Of a stretch of DNA of 64,000 nucleotides, positions 9,150 to 16,518 are shown piece by piece. The DNA is from CALODP01 sp942492055 (GTDB lineage Bacteria > Bacteroidota > Ignavibacteria > Ignavibacteriales > Melioribacteraceae), in the NCBI GenBank assembly GCA_942492055.1, contig CALODP010000001.1, forward strand, positions 186,001-250,000, in the 5' to 3' direction. Positions within the stretch are counted from its first letter, which is position 1. The number at the start of each line of letters is the position of its first letter. Under the pieces are notes generated by a model. The model did no database searches and was not told the DNA's origin. It worked only from the letters and a program-made list of their open reading frames with translations. Made by a program: the position numbers and the translations under genes.

Positions 9150-9941
9150 TTACTTTTTCAAACAATCAAAACAAGCATAAGGTATTGTAAGTCTTAATCC
9201 TTCTTTCTCTTCGGAATAAGAATTAAGCTTATCTTCAAATCTATCGAATATTTCGTTAAGCATATCAGCAGAAAAAAGACTTTTCCATGACTCTAAGAAA
9301 TATAGCTTTACAAACGAGTGATTAAACATTGCACTACCGTCGAGAAATCTCCAGTAGAATTTATCTTCCTTTACTTCAACAACTTCAAAATCAAGAGCGG
9401 TTACCAAAGAAGTCATCTCCGAAACAGATTTTCTCTTCTTGTTGATATGCTCATCAATCAAGTGATCAAACTCAGATATTTCCATCTCGGCAAGAGTTTC
9501 TTTCAGTAAATCATAAAATTCTTTCATAGTATCTGGAAGATTAACTGTGAAGACAAACTGTCCGCCAGGTTTTAACACACGCGAGCACTCTTCCAAAACG
9601 GAATTAAGATTGCGAACATTATTCAAGCCGTTATTAGAAACAACCAGATCAAAAAGTTCTTTTCCGAAAGGCAAATTCTCTGCCGGCACATTAAATATAT
9701 CGACATTCTTCACCCCAAATGTTTTCAATTTCATGTCAACTCTTTGACATGCTTCTTCCCACGGATCAACTCCAAAAACCCGACCTTTTTCTCCCAACCT
9801 CTGCGCTATTTCAATTAACGGAAAACCGGTTCCGCAACCGATATCCAATGCAATCATATCATTTTTGAATTTAATAGCGTCGAGAAGTTTCAATCCAAAA
9901 GGCGCCGACCATAGAGGTAATTCATCAAAACAAGAAGCCAC
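9150..9941 (-). CDS. Class I SAM-dependent methyltransferase, possibly disrupted 5' end
   Basis: Rossmann-fold methyltransferase (Methyltransf_11/UbiE-like). The SAM-binding glycine motif is ALDIGCGTGFPLIEIA; then VFGVDPWEEAC, LVVSNNGLNNV and CSRVLKPGGQFVFTVN. A clear start is missing: the first usable codon is GTG at 9941 without a good ribosome site. The same frame continues upstream through a TAA at 9963-9965 to an ATG at 9986, reading MKDYLTH-stop-SDFEQAE-, and the residues after the stop still look like protein matching the ASCFDELPLWSAPFG that follows. Either a nonsense mutation shortened the gene, or translation restarts at the GTG. The catalytic core is intact. Substrate unknown. Confidence 0.75.
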   Translation of the reverse strand: MASCFDELPLWSAPFGLKLLDAIKFKNDMIALDIGCGTGFPLIEIAQRLGEKGRVFGVDPWEEACQRVDMKLKTFGVKNVDIFNVPAENLPFGKELFDLVVSNNGLNNVRNLNSVLEECSRVLKPGGQFVFTVNLPDTMKEFYDLLKETLAEMEISEFDHLIDEHINKKRKSVSEMTSLVTALDFEVVEVKEDKFYWRFLDGSAMFNHSFVKLYFLESWKSLFSADMLNEIFDRFEDKLNSYSEEKEGLRLTIPYACFDCLKK

Positions 9942-9986
9942 CTCAGCTTGTTCGAAATCGCTTTAGTGCGTAAGATAATCTTTCAT

Positions 9987-10336
9987 AATAAATCTACTGT
10001 CCCTATAATTTCCCATTTAATAGATTTTAGATTTGCGATGCCTTTTCCATAGATAATCGCTCAATAAAAAATCATCCTTTGCGATATTACTCTTTACCAG
10101 ATTTATAAACAACATATAAGTATTATCGTAAAATTTTCTCATATGTTTCACTTCCCAATCCATCTTCTTTCGTAACTGCATCGCCCCAAGAAGCTAACAT
10201 GTAAATAAAACAAAAGCAAATACCTACGGTTTTGTCTTCTCGTGCAAATAAATAGACGAATTCGCAAAGGAAAAGTTAACAACATTATTTATATTAAACT
10301 AGGTATAAACATAAAATAGATTTTTTTTTCAACAAG
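9987..10336. other. Intergenic region before the ECF sigma gene
   Basis: Apart from the doubtful small ORF at 10017-10181, this stretch is AT-rich sequence with no recognisable gene. It ends with a T9 run at 10321-10329 just before the ECF promoter. Confidence 0.35.
10017..10181 (-). CDS. Candidate small ORF, unknown (54 aa)
   Basis: A 54-codon frame starting ATG at 10181 and stopping about 30 bases before the extended methyltransferase start, on the same strand. The peptide is basic and aromatic-rich (contains MDWEVKHMRKFYDN and SDYLWKRHRK), which looks more protein-like than chance, but I recognise no family. GGGG lies just before the ATG. A second 25-codon frame (MLASWGDAVTKEDG...) overlaps its 5' end in another phase, so a decayed or frameshifted gene is also possible. 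Weak call. Confidence 0.3.
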   Translation of the reverse strand: MQLRKKMDWEVKHMRKFYDNTYMLFINLVKSNIAKDDFLLSDYLWKRHRKSKIY

Positions 10337-10366
10337 CGCAGTATTTTCGAATTATTATCGTCTAAG
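10337..10366 (+). promoter_or_regulatory. ECF-type promoter upstream of the sigma factor gene
   Basis: CGCAG at 10337-10341, 17 bases, then CGTCTAAG at 10359-10366. CGTCTAA is a classic ECF -10 element. The identical pair with identical spacing recurs at 10976-11005, and the similarity continues downstream as nTAAnAGAA. Transcription would begin about 35 bases before the TTG start, so the sigma factor probably activates its own gene. Confidence 0.65.
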
Positions 10367-10408
10367 ATAATAGAACTACTTTTTACGGATTATAAACAAA
10401 CAGCTGAT

Positions 10409-10975
10409 TTGGAAAACGTACACGAAAAAGACTTTAGAAAACTAGTAGATAACCATCGTATGCGTGTCATTACGACATGCTATGGTTTTCTCAACAATCA
10501 GGAAGACGCCGAGGACACAGCACAGGAGGTTTTCCTGGAAGTCTATAAATCGTTGGATAAATTCCGCGGAGATTCATCCCTGGATACGTGGATTTATCGC
10601 ATCGCCGTAACCAAATCACTAGATCTTTTGAGAAAAAGAAACAGAAAGAAAAGAATCGGAAAGTTTATGAGCAAACTCGGCTTGGATAGTTACTCCGACA
10701 CAATTCCGGCTAAAGACTCGGAATTACCAGACAAAGCCACCGAGAAAAATGAAAGAACTCAACTATTGCTTTCTAAAGTTGAAGAACTACCCGAGAATCA
10801 AAGAGTAGCAATAATGCTTAACCAATATCAGGGGTTTGGTTATAAAGAGATTGCCGAAATTATGGGCACAACTGTCTCTTCGGTTGAATCTTTGCTCGTT
10901 AGAGCCAAAAAGAATCTGCGAAAAAGCCTTACAAAGCATTACGAATTTATTTTTGAAAAAAAGTTAGTCGATTAA
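10409..10975 (+). CDS. ECF-family RNA polymerase sigma factor
   Basis: Sigma-70 family factor with only regions 2 and 4. Region 2: DNHRMRVITTCYGFLNNQEDAEDTAQEVFLEVY with DTWIYRIAVTKSLDLLRK (about residues 12-85). Region 4: LPENQRVAIMLNQYQG and YKEIAEIMGTTVSSVESLL (about 128-172). 188 aa, typical. The only start upstream of region 2 is TTG at 10409; no ATG or strong ribosome site precedes it. The next genes encode a one-TM protein and a membrane-anchored periplasmic sensor-like protein, the arrangement expected for a sigma factor held by an anti-sigma factor. Likely autoregulated from the promoter at 10337. Confidence 0.93.
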   Translation: MENVHEKDFRKLVDNHRMRVITTCYGFLNNQEDAEDTAQEVFLEVYKSLDKFRGDSSLDTWIYRIAVTKSLDLLRKRNRKKRIGKFMSKLGLDSYSDTIPAKDSELPDKATEKNERTQLLLSKVEELPENQRVAIMLNQYQGFGYKEIAEIMGTTVSSVESLLVRAKKNLRKSLTKHYEFIFEKKLVD

Positions 10976-11005
10976 CGCAGGGAATGTTTATATCTGTCGT
11001 CTAAG
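10976..11005 (+). promoter_or_regulatory. ECF-type promoter upstream of the anti-sigma candidate
   Basis: CGCAG at 10976-10980, exactly 17 bases, CGTCTAAG at 10998-11005. Same elements and spacing as the promoter before the sigma gene. It begins at the sigma stop codon and would give the downstream genes their own sigma-dependent transcript; AGAAGCAAGGAG ribosome-site sequence follows. Confidence 0.65.
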
Positions 11006-11032
11006 TTAACAGAAGCAAGGAGAAAACAAAAA

Positions 11033-11368
11033 ATGAAAAAGAAAGAATTAATAGAAAAAGAAGTTGAAAGAACTCTTAATTCTTTCGGTGAATTAAGAAA
11101 ACCGGAGGCTAATCCCTTCTTCGATACCAGGCTCGATGCCAGGTTGAACGAGATTACTAGCCCGGTTTCTCACAAAAGGTTTTCCTTTGGCGGACTGAGA
11201 TTACAAACGGCCATTCTTACGGTTATTGTACTGTTGAACGTATTTACTTCTGTTGCTTATTTAACTAAAACCGAAACCACGGAACTCTCAACGGATGACC
11301 TGCTAACCGCATATTCCGAAGAGTATTCATGGATTGACGAAGAATTAAATTCACTAAACAATAACTAA
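11033..11368 (+). CDS. Putative membrane-bound anti-sigma factor (CnrY-like architecture)
   Basis: 111-residue protein with a cytoplasmic N-terminal region of about 55 residues (charged; ERTLNSFGELRKPEANPFFD), one transmembrane helix (about 62-80, TAILTVIVLLNVFTSVAYL) and about 30 acidic residues outside. No zinc-finger HxxxCxxC motif, so it is not a ZAS-type anti-sigma factor. Position directly after an ECF sigma gene, size and topology fit a short transmembrane anti-sigma protein such as CnrY; this is inference from context, not from sequence similarity. It ends nine bases before the sensor-like gene, indicating one operon. Confidence 0.65.
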   Translation: MKKKELIEKEVERTLNSFGELRKPEANPFFDTRLDARLNEITSPVSHKRFSFGGLRLQTAILTVIVLLNVFTSVAYLTKTETTELSTDDLLTAYSEEYSWIDEELNSLNNN

Positions 11369-11377
11369 GGTTATCGA

Positions 11378-11932
11378 ATGGATACGCTAACTCAGAAACG
11401 ATTTATGTCTTGGACAATTGTTGTTCTTGTTATTATGAACATTGCCTCTTTGGCAACAATCTGGTTCGGAGTTATTCCGGAAAGACTTGCTCCACCCCCG
11501 GATCCCAGAAGTGCGTTCCCTAATATAAATCCGGATAGGATAATTAGAGAACATAAATTCTGGCCGGAAGATTTAGCTTTGGACTCAAATCAATTGAATG
11601 AGTACAAAGGACTAAAAGATGAGTATAGAGAAACTCTTAGGAAAGCGGCTCTCGAAAGACTTGACCTAAGAGAAGCAATTAAGGATGAATATACAAGTGA
11701 TAATCCCGATTATAGTAAGATAGATGAGCTTACCAGAGATTTCGGAGACTATACTGCTAAAGTAGAAAGCTTAAGATTAGACCATTTTAGGAAATTCAGA
11801 CGGATCTGCAGACCCGAACAAAGAGCTCTTTTGGATGATGCCTTAAGAAAAGCTCGTCATGGCCAAAGAGGCATGATGAGAGGAAGAATGAATCGCAACG
11901 GAAGAGGTTGTGTTTCTAATGGAAACAGATAA
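11378..11932 (+). CDS. Membrane-anchored periplasmic heavy-metal-sensor-like protein
   Basis: 184 residues: an N-terminal membrane anchor (about 12-32, IVVLVIMNIASLATIWFG), a proline-rich linker (PPPDPRSAF), then a helical periplasmic domain of the Spy/CpxP/CnrX type with repeated long helices (about 60-165), including HKFWPEDLALDSNQ and RICRPEQRALLDDAL, equivalent to the paired LTxxQ positions. The tail is Arg/Gly/Met rich. Family members sense metals or envelope stress and set anti-sigma activity. Its stop lies about 30 bases from the next start. Sensor role inferred from topology and operon position; ligand unknown. Confidence 0.75.
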   Translation: MDTLTQKRFMSWTIVVLVIMNIASLATIWFGVIPERLAPPPDPRSAFPNINPDRIIREHKFWPEDLALDSNQLNEYKGLKDEYRETLRKAALERLDLREAIKDEYTSDNPDYSKIDELTRDFGDYTAKVESLRLDHFRKFRRICRPEQRALLDDALRKARHGQRGMMRGRMNRNGRGCVSNGNR

Positions 11933-11961
11933 TGAAACAAAACACAATAAGGAGAAATAAA

Positions 11962-12468
11962 ATGAAACGCTTCACTGCTATTTTCGCAATCGTTCTTTTG
12001 GCTGCCGGCTCAATGCTTGCCCAAGGAAGAGGATACAACAGATCAAATTGTGACGGAACAGGTCCTAACTTCGACGGTAGAGGTGCCAGAGCCTCAAGAG
12101 GAATGATGGCTAAAGGACAACAATGCAGAATTCCAAACCTTACGGAAGAACAACAAACAAAAATCAACGCCATGAGAACCGCGCATCAAAAAGAGATGCT
12201 TCCTATGAGAAACCAAATGGGAGAATATCGTGCGCAAATGAGAACTCTGCAAACAAAAGCAAATCCTGACATGGACGCGATTAATAGTTTGATAGATAAA
12301 ATGAGTAGCTTGAAATCAAAAATGATGAAGCAAAGAGCCGCTCATAAGCAAGAAGTAAGAAGCCTGCTTACCGAAGAGCAAAAGCTCGCATTCGATACTC
12401 GCCAGGGATTCGGACGCAGAGGCCAGAAAGGCGGCAAAGGTCACTGTGGAATGGGTCGTGGCTGGTAA
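11962..12468 (+). CDS. Spy/CpxP-like periplasmic protein (LTxxQ family)
   Basis: Secreted helical protein with a signal peptide (about 1-20, ending MLAQG). It carries the LTEEQQTKINAMRTAHQKE helix and a second LLTEEQKLAFD near the C-terminus, the two LTxxQ signatures that define the Spy/CpxP fold. Such proteins act as periplasmic chaperones or bind metal. The C-terminal 25 residues are rich in Gly, Arg, His and Cys (GGKGHCGMGRGW), which could bind metal. The ATG at 11962 is chosen because AAGGAG precedes it; the upstream in-frame codons at 11932 are leader. Probably an effector of the ECF regulon. Confidence 0.85.
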   Translation: MKRFTAIFAIVLLAAGSMLAQGRGYNRSNCDGTGPNFDGRGARASRGMMAKGQQCRIPNLTEEQQTKINAMRTAHQKEMLPMRNQMGEYRAQMRTLQTKANPDMDAINSLIDKMSSLKSKMMKQRAAHKQEVRSLLTEEQKLAFDTRQGFGRRGQKGGKGHCGMGRGW

Positions 12469-12494
12469 GCTTGTTTTGTGTTACCCTTTGTTCA

Positions 12495-12526
12495 CGCCAT
12501 CTCTCTCTTGAGATGGCGAGTTTATT
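12495..12526 (+). terminator. Intercistronic hairpin / attenuator
   Basis: Perfect nine-base stem CGCCATCTC / GAGATGGCG with a six-base loop, followed by AGTTTATTT. It lies between the two Spy-like genes and could end or partly attenuate the ECF operon transcript, or stabilise the upstream message. Confidence 0.6.
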
Positions 12527-12541
12527 TAACGGAGTTACATT

Positions 12542-13006
12542 ATGAAAATCAAATTCTTCTCTTTTCTCTTTACGATTATTCTCTTGGTTGCATCTTCAGC
12601 CAAAGGCGAGTTCCAATCCTTTCAATCGGAACTACTAAACAGTAAACCGGTTTCTTTCGAGCCAACTTTCTATAAAGATATTCCAAACTTTACAGACGCT
12701 CAAAAGCACCAATATCAAAAATTCTTCAGAAATCACATAAAAAGGACAAAGGATCAAAAAGAGGAACTGGCTCTTTTGTATCATGAGTTGAATTATGACC
12801 TTTCGGAAAATTTACCAGACCCTGCAAAATTGGATAATATTCTGGATAGGATAGCTAAGCTGGAAAGTATAATACTTAAGAGTGAATATCTATTTCAGCA
12901 ACAATTCAGAAACCTTTTGACTAAACAACAAATAAAGGTTCTTGATGAACATCTGACAACTCGGATAGATACTGCCTTTTATCAGACAATTCCCAGCAAT
13001 CTGTAA
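12542..13006 (+). CDS. Divergent Spy-like secreted helical protein
   Basis: 154 residues with a signal peptide (about 1-22, FTIILLVASSAKGE). The mature part is helical and follows the Spy plan: NFTDAQKHQYQKFF (first LTxxQ-like site, here FTDAQ), a central charged helix with DPAKLDNILDRIAKLE, and LLTKQQIKVLDEHL (second site, LTKQQ). Much more divergent than its upstream neighbour and lacking the Gly/His tail. Good ribosome site (AACGGAG) upstream. Same operon or a separate short transcript after the hairpin at 12495. Role inferred as envelope-stress protein. Confidence 0.65.
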   Translation: MKIKFFSFLFTIILLVASSAKGEFQSFQSELLNSKPVSFEPTFYKDIPNFTDAQKHQYQKFFRNHIKRTKDQKEELALLYHELNYDLSENLPDPAKLDNILDRIAKLESIILKSEYLFQQQFRNLLTKQQIKVLDEHLTTRIDTAFYQTIPSNL

Positions 13007-13011
13007 GGAAC

Positions 13012-13045
13012 CGCTCCGTTCCCCCTGTGCGGAGCGAACTAAACT
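13012..13045. terminator. Hairpin between convergent genes
   Basis: CGCTCCG / CGGAGCG seven-base stem with an 11-base loop, followed on the plus strand by AACTAAACTTT. Placed just after the last Spy-like gene and before the convergent polymerase gene; weak T tract. Confidence 0.5.
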
Positions 13046-13057
13046 TTCGAAGAATTA

Positions 13058-14719
13058 TTATTCTTTCCCGATATCGAAAATAGGAATATTTTTCCGTTTC
13101 TTTGAAGCATCCCCTATTCCAACCAGATCGAGTGTATCTCGCAAAACCCCTAGCGAGCGTTGACTTAACAGATCAATCTTTATCAAACCGAGCTTTTCGA
13201 TTGAATACATATCCGGCTGGGTAATAATCAAACCGAGCCCCTTATTCTTTGCGTATTCCAGGGCTACATGATTAGTTATCGCTTCAGGTGCTATCACTAT
13301 TCCGCCAGGATGAATGCTAAGATGCCGGGGAAAACCACCTAATCGAGACGCAATACGAATAATCTCACTCCAAGGCTCTTCATCGAACTTCAACTCCTTC
13401 GCCTCAGGAAATTTTTCCGCTAGTCGGGGCAAATTCTCTGCGGTTGTCCATGGAATAAACTTGCTGAACTTGGATATTTCCCCTTCCGGAATCCCGAAAA
13501 CCTTTGCTGTTTCCCTGAAAGCCGAACGTGCTCGAAAAGTTATAATGGTCGAAATCATCGCGACCCGCTCGTAACCGTATTTTTCAAAAACATATTTGAC
13601 AATATCGTCCCTCTCGCGCCAAGAGAAATCAAGATCAACATCCGGGGGAGAGGTTCGTCCCCTATTTAAAAAACGCTCAAAGTAAAGATCATGCCGCAAT
13701 GGATCTACTTGGGTAAAACCAAGACAAAACGAGACCAAACTGTTTGCCGCCGATCCCCTTCCTATTGTCATCATCCTTCTGCTTGTTGCTTCTCGGACAA
13801 TGTCCCAAACAACCAGAAAGTAATCGCAAAAACCTAGTTCATCTATTACTTCCAGCTCATATTGTAAACGCTTAATAACCTTGTCTGTTATCGGATGATA
13901 CTTCTCTTCCAACCCCTTAAAGCAAATTTTCCACAAAAACGAATAGGATGTTTCCCCGGATGGGAGAGGAAAAACGGGGAATTTATAATTGCCTAACTTC
14001 ATGTTTACATTACTGTTTTTCGCTATATAATCAACATTATCCAAAGCCTCTGGAAGTCCTCTCCATTGCTCTCGAAACACCTTCTTCCCTTTGAAGTAAT
14101 ACTCTTTATTCGCAAGAAGTGCCTGATCAATATTCTCCAGCGTACTGTTTTTCCTTATCGCAACCAAAGCTTTGTGAAACAAGTAATCATCTTTATTCTC
14201 AAACCATATCGGATTCGAAGCGATATACCTCAAACTATTGGCCCTCGCAAAATCAAAAAGAGCTCGCGTCTGTTTGTTCTTTTCCGTCGAGGCAATCAAC
14301 TCCACAAATAGATCCTTCTTCAGAAGAGAATACTTCTTTAGGCTCTCCAATAGAGTTAAGGAAGAGGTAATGATAAACAGGTCGGACAAATTACTCTTGA
14401 ATAGCTCGACCAGAGAAAAATCATCCCGCAGTTTTCTAGCCGTTATGATCTTGCAAAGCTTCGAATACCCTTCGTTATTCTTCGCGATGAAGGTTGCTTT
14501 GTTCTCTTTGTTGCCCGGTTCATCAATGGTAACCCCGAAGATAGCTTTTATCCCCTTCTCTTCGGCACTTGAAGCCAAATTAACCAATCCGTACATCCCA
14601 TTTGTATCGGTTAACACCACATACTCGGAACCATCTTTATAAGCCAGTTCTGTCAGTCGCTCGGGAGAAATAGCTCCCTCCAACAGCGTATAATACGAAT
14701 GCGTGTTTAACGAAAACAT
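13058..14719 (-). CDS. DnaE-family DNA polymerase, N-terminal half (PHP + palm), separate gene
   Basis: N-terminal half of a bacterial C-family polymerase. PHP-like domain about 1-230, then the palm: GRGSAANSLVSFCLGF (about 320-335), PPDVDLDFS with catalytic Asp 362 and 364, and KIDLL with the third catalytic Asp 516. It stops shortly after, at residue 553, exactly where a normal DnaE continues into the fingers. The PHP metal ligands are eroded: LNTHS for LHxHS, LTDTN for TDH, FGVT for GxE, SNPIW for NDVHY, so proofreading by this domain is unlikely. It has its own ribosome site (AGGGAG) and lies downstream of the C-terminal half, 52 bases away, in inverted order. The length of both halves (about 1100 aa) fits an ImuC/DnaE2-like enzyme. 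Confidence 0.9.
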   Translation of the reverse strand: MFSLNTHSYYTLLEGAISPERLTELAYKDGSEYVVLTDTNGMYGLVNLASSAEEKGIKAIFGVTIDEPGNKENKATFIAKNNEGYSKLCKIITARKLRDDFSLVELFKSNLSDLFIITSSLTLLESLKKYSLLKKDLFVELIASTEKNKQTRALFDFARANSLRYIASNPIWFENKDDYLFHKALVAIRKNSTLENIDQALLANKEYYFKGKKVFREQWRGLPEALDNVDYIAKNSNVNMKLGNYKFPVFPLPSGETSYSFLWKICFKGLEEKYHPITDKVIKRLQYELEVIDELGFCDYFLVVWDIVREATSRRMMTIGRGSAANSLVSFCLGFTQVDPLRHDLYFERFLNRGRTSPPDVDLDFSWRERDDIVKYVFEKYGYERVAMISTIITFRARSAFRETAKVFGIPEGEISKFSKFIPWTTAENLPRLAEKFPEAKELKFDEEPWSEIIRIASRLGGFPRHLSIHPGGIVIAPEAITNHVALEYAKNKGLGLIITQPDMYSIEKLGLIKIDLLSQRSLGVLRDTLDLVGIGDASKKRKNIPIFDIGKE

Positions 14720-14771
14720 TATTCTTCACTCCCTAAAATATCCGTATCTAAAACCAAAATAGTTTCGGCAA

Positions 14772-16427
14772 TCAGAGATAAGCCCGCCTGAGAGCTCCTT
14801 TACCCAAAGAATTTACAATGGAAATCTCTTCTTCGGTCGCCGATTCCTGCTCACCATAGTATTTATTCTCAACGCTATCCTTTTGAATCGATTGAAAGAG
14901 TATTCTTTCCGAAAGGACTTCCAATTTTTCAACAATTATGTTGTACCCATTCTCCGTATCAACTATTCCCTCGATCAAATAAGGACCATAAGAAAGAGTT
15001 TTCGAAGCGTATCTCGAGTAAGCGTCCGGAAATAACACCGCCTCGAAAGTTCCTGTATAGTCTTCCAGGGAAAGGAACTTCATAATATCCCCTTTTTGTG
15101 TTCTTATTCGTTTCGAAGTCATATACCAACCGGCAATTTTCACCCGCCTTCCGTTATACGAAAGCATATCAGCAGCATTTATCTTTCCTTTCAGTCCTTT
15201 TAACTCGGGAAAAAATGCTAACGGATGACGAGTAGTCATATATCCGAATAGCTCGAATTCCAAAGCACAAATTTCACCGGCGTTATATTGTCGCTCAGTG
15301 GCCACTTCTCTCTCTAACTCGAACATTTCGTTAGCAAAAAGATTCGCTCCTTTGCTTCTATAATGAAAATAGACATCCAGAAGCCTTAAAAGAGCAGGAC
15401 GAGTAATCTTAAAACTCCCCATAGCACCACATTTAATCAGCAAAACCGTCTCTTCATAACCCGAATTTACTCTTATCAGAAAATCAGGAAGAGTTTTATA
15501 CCGGCCATTTCTCTTTCTTTCCGCTATTATTCTCTCTGCTGTAGCCTTCGGAAACCCCTTGATAGCCAAAAACCCTATTCTGATTGTCATTCCTTCCGGT
15601 TTATACCGATATTCACTTTCATTGATACAAGGAAGAAGTATTTTTATTCCCAATCTTTTACTCTCTCTGATATAAACCGCCGGAGAATAATAACCACCTC
15701 CGTTATTTAGTACACTTGCCATAAATTCAGCCGGATAATGCACTTTCAGATAAGCCACTTGGAAAGAAAGAAGCGCATATGATGCGCTATGCGCCTTACA
15801 AAACGCGTATCCGGCAAACGAAGCAATCTGTTTCCAAAGCTCGCCGACTACATGATCGGAAAACCCTTTTTCTTTGCAAGAAAAAACGAACCTCTCTTCC
15901 AAACGCTCCATCGCTGTTTTGGATCGCATCTTACCACTCATCGCGCGCCTCAGTAAATCTGCCTCTTCCAATGACAAACCTACAACATGATGCGCTATTT
16001 TTATTACATCCTCCTGATAAATCATAACTCCATAAGTTTCATGTAAGTACTCTTCCATCTCCGGAAGCAAGTAATTTATTCGGGAAGGATCTTTGTGGCG
16101 AGCTATAAACTCTCGCATCATTCCGCTCTCGGAAACTCCCGGGCGAATAATAGAACTTGCCGCGGTAAGCATTTCGAAAGTATCGCAGTTAAGTCGCCTT
16201 AGCAAGGATCTCATTCCGGGAGACTCGATATAGAAACACCCGATGGTTTCTCCTTCTCTGATTATTCTTTTGGTTGCCTCATCTTCGAATATGCTTTCAT
16301 AGTCATATATATTAAGCAGACCGTTCCCTTGCACTACATTCTCGGGCAACTCGGGAAATACTGTAGCGAATTTCCCTTTACTTAACCCCTTTGGCCTTTT
16401 ATTTTCGGGAACAAAACTCAGATCCAT
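14772..16427 (-). CDS. DnaE-family DNA polymerase, C-terminal half (fingers, HhH, OB), separate gene
   Basis: C-terminal half of the same polymerase family, encoded before the N-terminal half. After about 45 residues of unfamiliar N-terminus it picks up at the fingers: REGETIGCFYIESPGMR (about 57-73), then YGVMIYQEDVIKIAHHVVG, ADLLRRAMSGK, FAGYAFCKAHSASYALLS, a helix-hairpin-helix region (GFLAIKGFPKATAERI) and an OB-fold (VKIAGWYMTSKRIRTQKG and FLSLEDYTGTFEAVLFP, about 425-500). No catalytic aspartates, which lie in the other gene. I prefer ATG at 16427 over the frame-extending codon at 16484: it leaves a 91-base promoter region with dinB. No intein-like sequence at the junction. Must pair with the downstream half to make an active enzyme. 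Confidence 0.9.
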   Translation of the reverse strand: MDLSFVPENKRPKGLSKGKFATVFPELPENVVQGNGLLNIYDYESIFEDEATKRIIREGETIGCFYIESPGMRSLLRRLNCDTFEMLTAASSIIRPGVSESGMMREFIARHKDPSRINYLLPEMEEYLHETYGVMIYQEDVIKIAHHVVGLSLEEADLLRRAMSGKMRSKTAMERLEERFVFSCKEKGFSDHVVGELWKQIASFAGYAFCKAHSASYALLSFQVAYLKVHYPAEFMASVLNNGGGYYSPAVYIRESKRLGIKILLPCINESEYRYKPEGMTIRIGFLAIKGFPKATAERIIAERKRNGRYKTLPDFLIRVNSGYEETVLLIKCGAMGSFKITRPALLRLLDVYFHYRSKGANLFANEMFELEREVATERQYNAGEICALEFELFGYMTTRHPLAFFPELKGLKGKINAADMLSYNGRRVKIAGWYMTSKRIRTQKGDIMKFLSLEDYTGTFEAVLFPDAYSRYASKTLSYGPYLIEGIVDTENGYNIIVEKLEVLSERILFQSIQKDSVENKYYGEQESATEEEISIVNSLGKGALRRAYL

Positions 16428-16456
16428 CTTTTCTTTCTTTCCTAATTTTTCGTATA

Positions 16457-16503
16457 TTACAATTAGTAAACAACCGTACACCAAACTCTTGAATTGTTAC
16501 TAA
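16457..16503. promoter_or_regulatory. Dyads in the divergent dnaE-like/dinB promoter region
   Basis: The 91 bases between the divergent starts hold TTAC-AATTA-GTAA at 16457-16469 and a larger inverted pair, TTAGTAAACAA (16463-16473) with TTGTTACTAA (16494-16503), matching except for one extra A. A shared repressor, plausibly the SOS regulator, could bind here. No known LexA consensus is matched, so this is only a candidate. Confidence 0.35.
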
Positions 16504-16518
16504 AAAGTCAATAGCAAA

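Noticed and set aside
14066..14642. Long plus-strand frames inside the polymerase N-half
   Set aside because: Antisense shadows of a strong minus-strand gene with conserved motifs; compositions are low-complexity Ser/Arg.
13058..16484. Polymerase split as a frameshift or as a split intein
   Set aside because: Order on the strand is C-half then N-half, which no frameshift can give. The N-half ends in KNIPIFDIGKE and the C-half begins without HN/Cys-type intein blocks, so a split intein is not supported.
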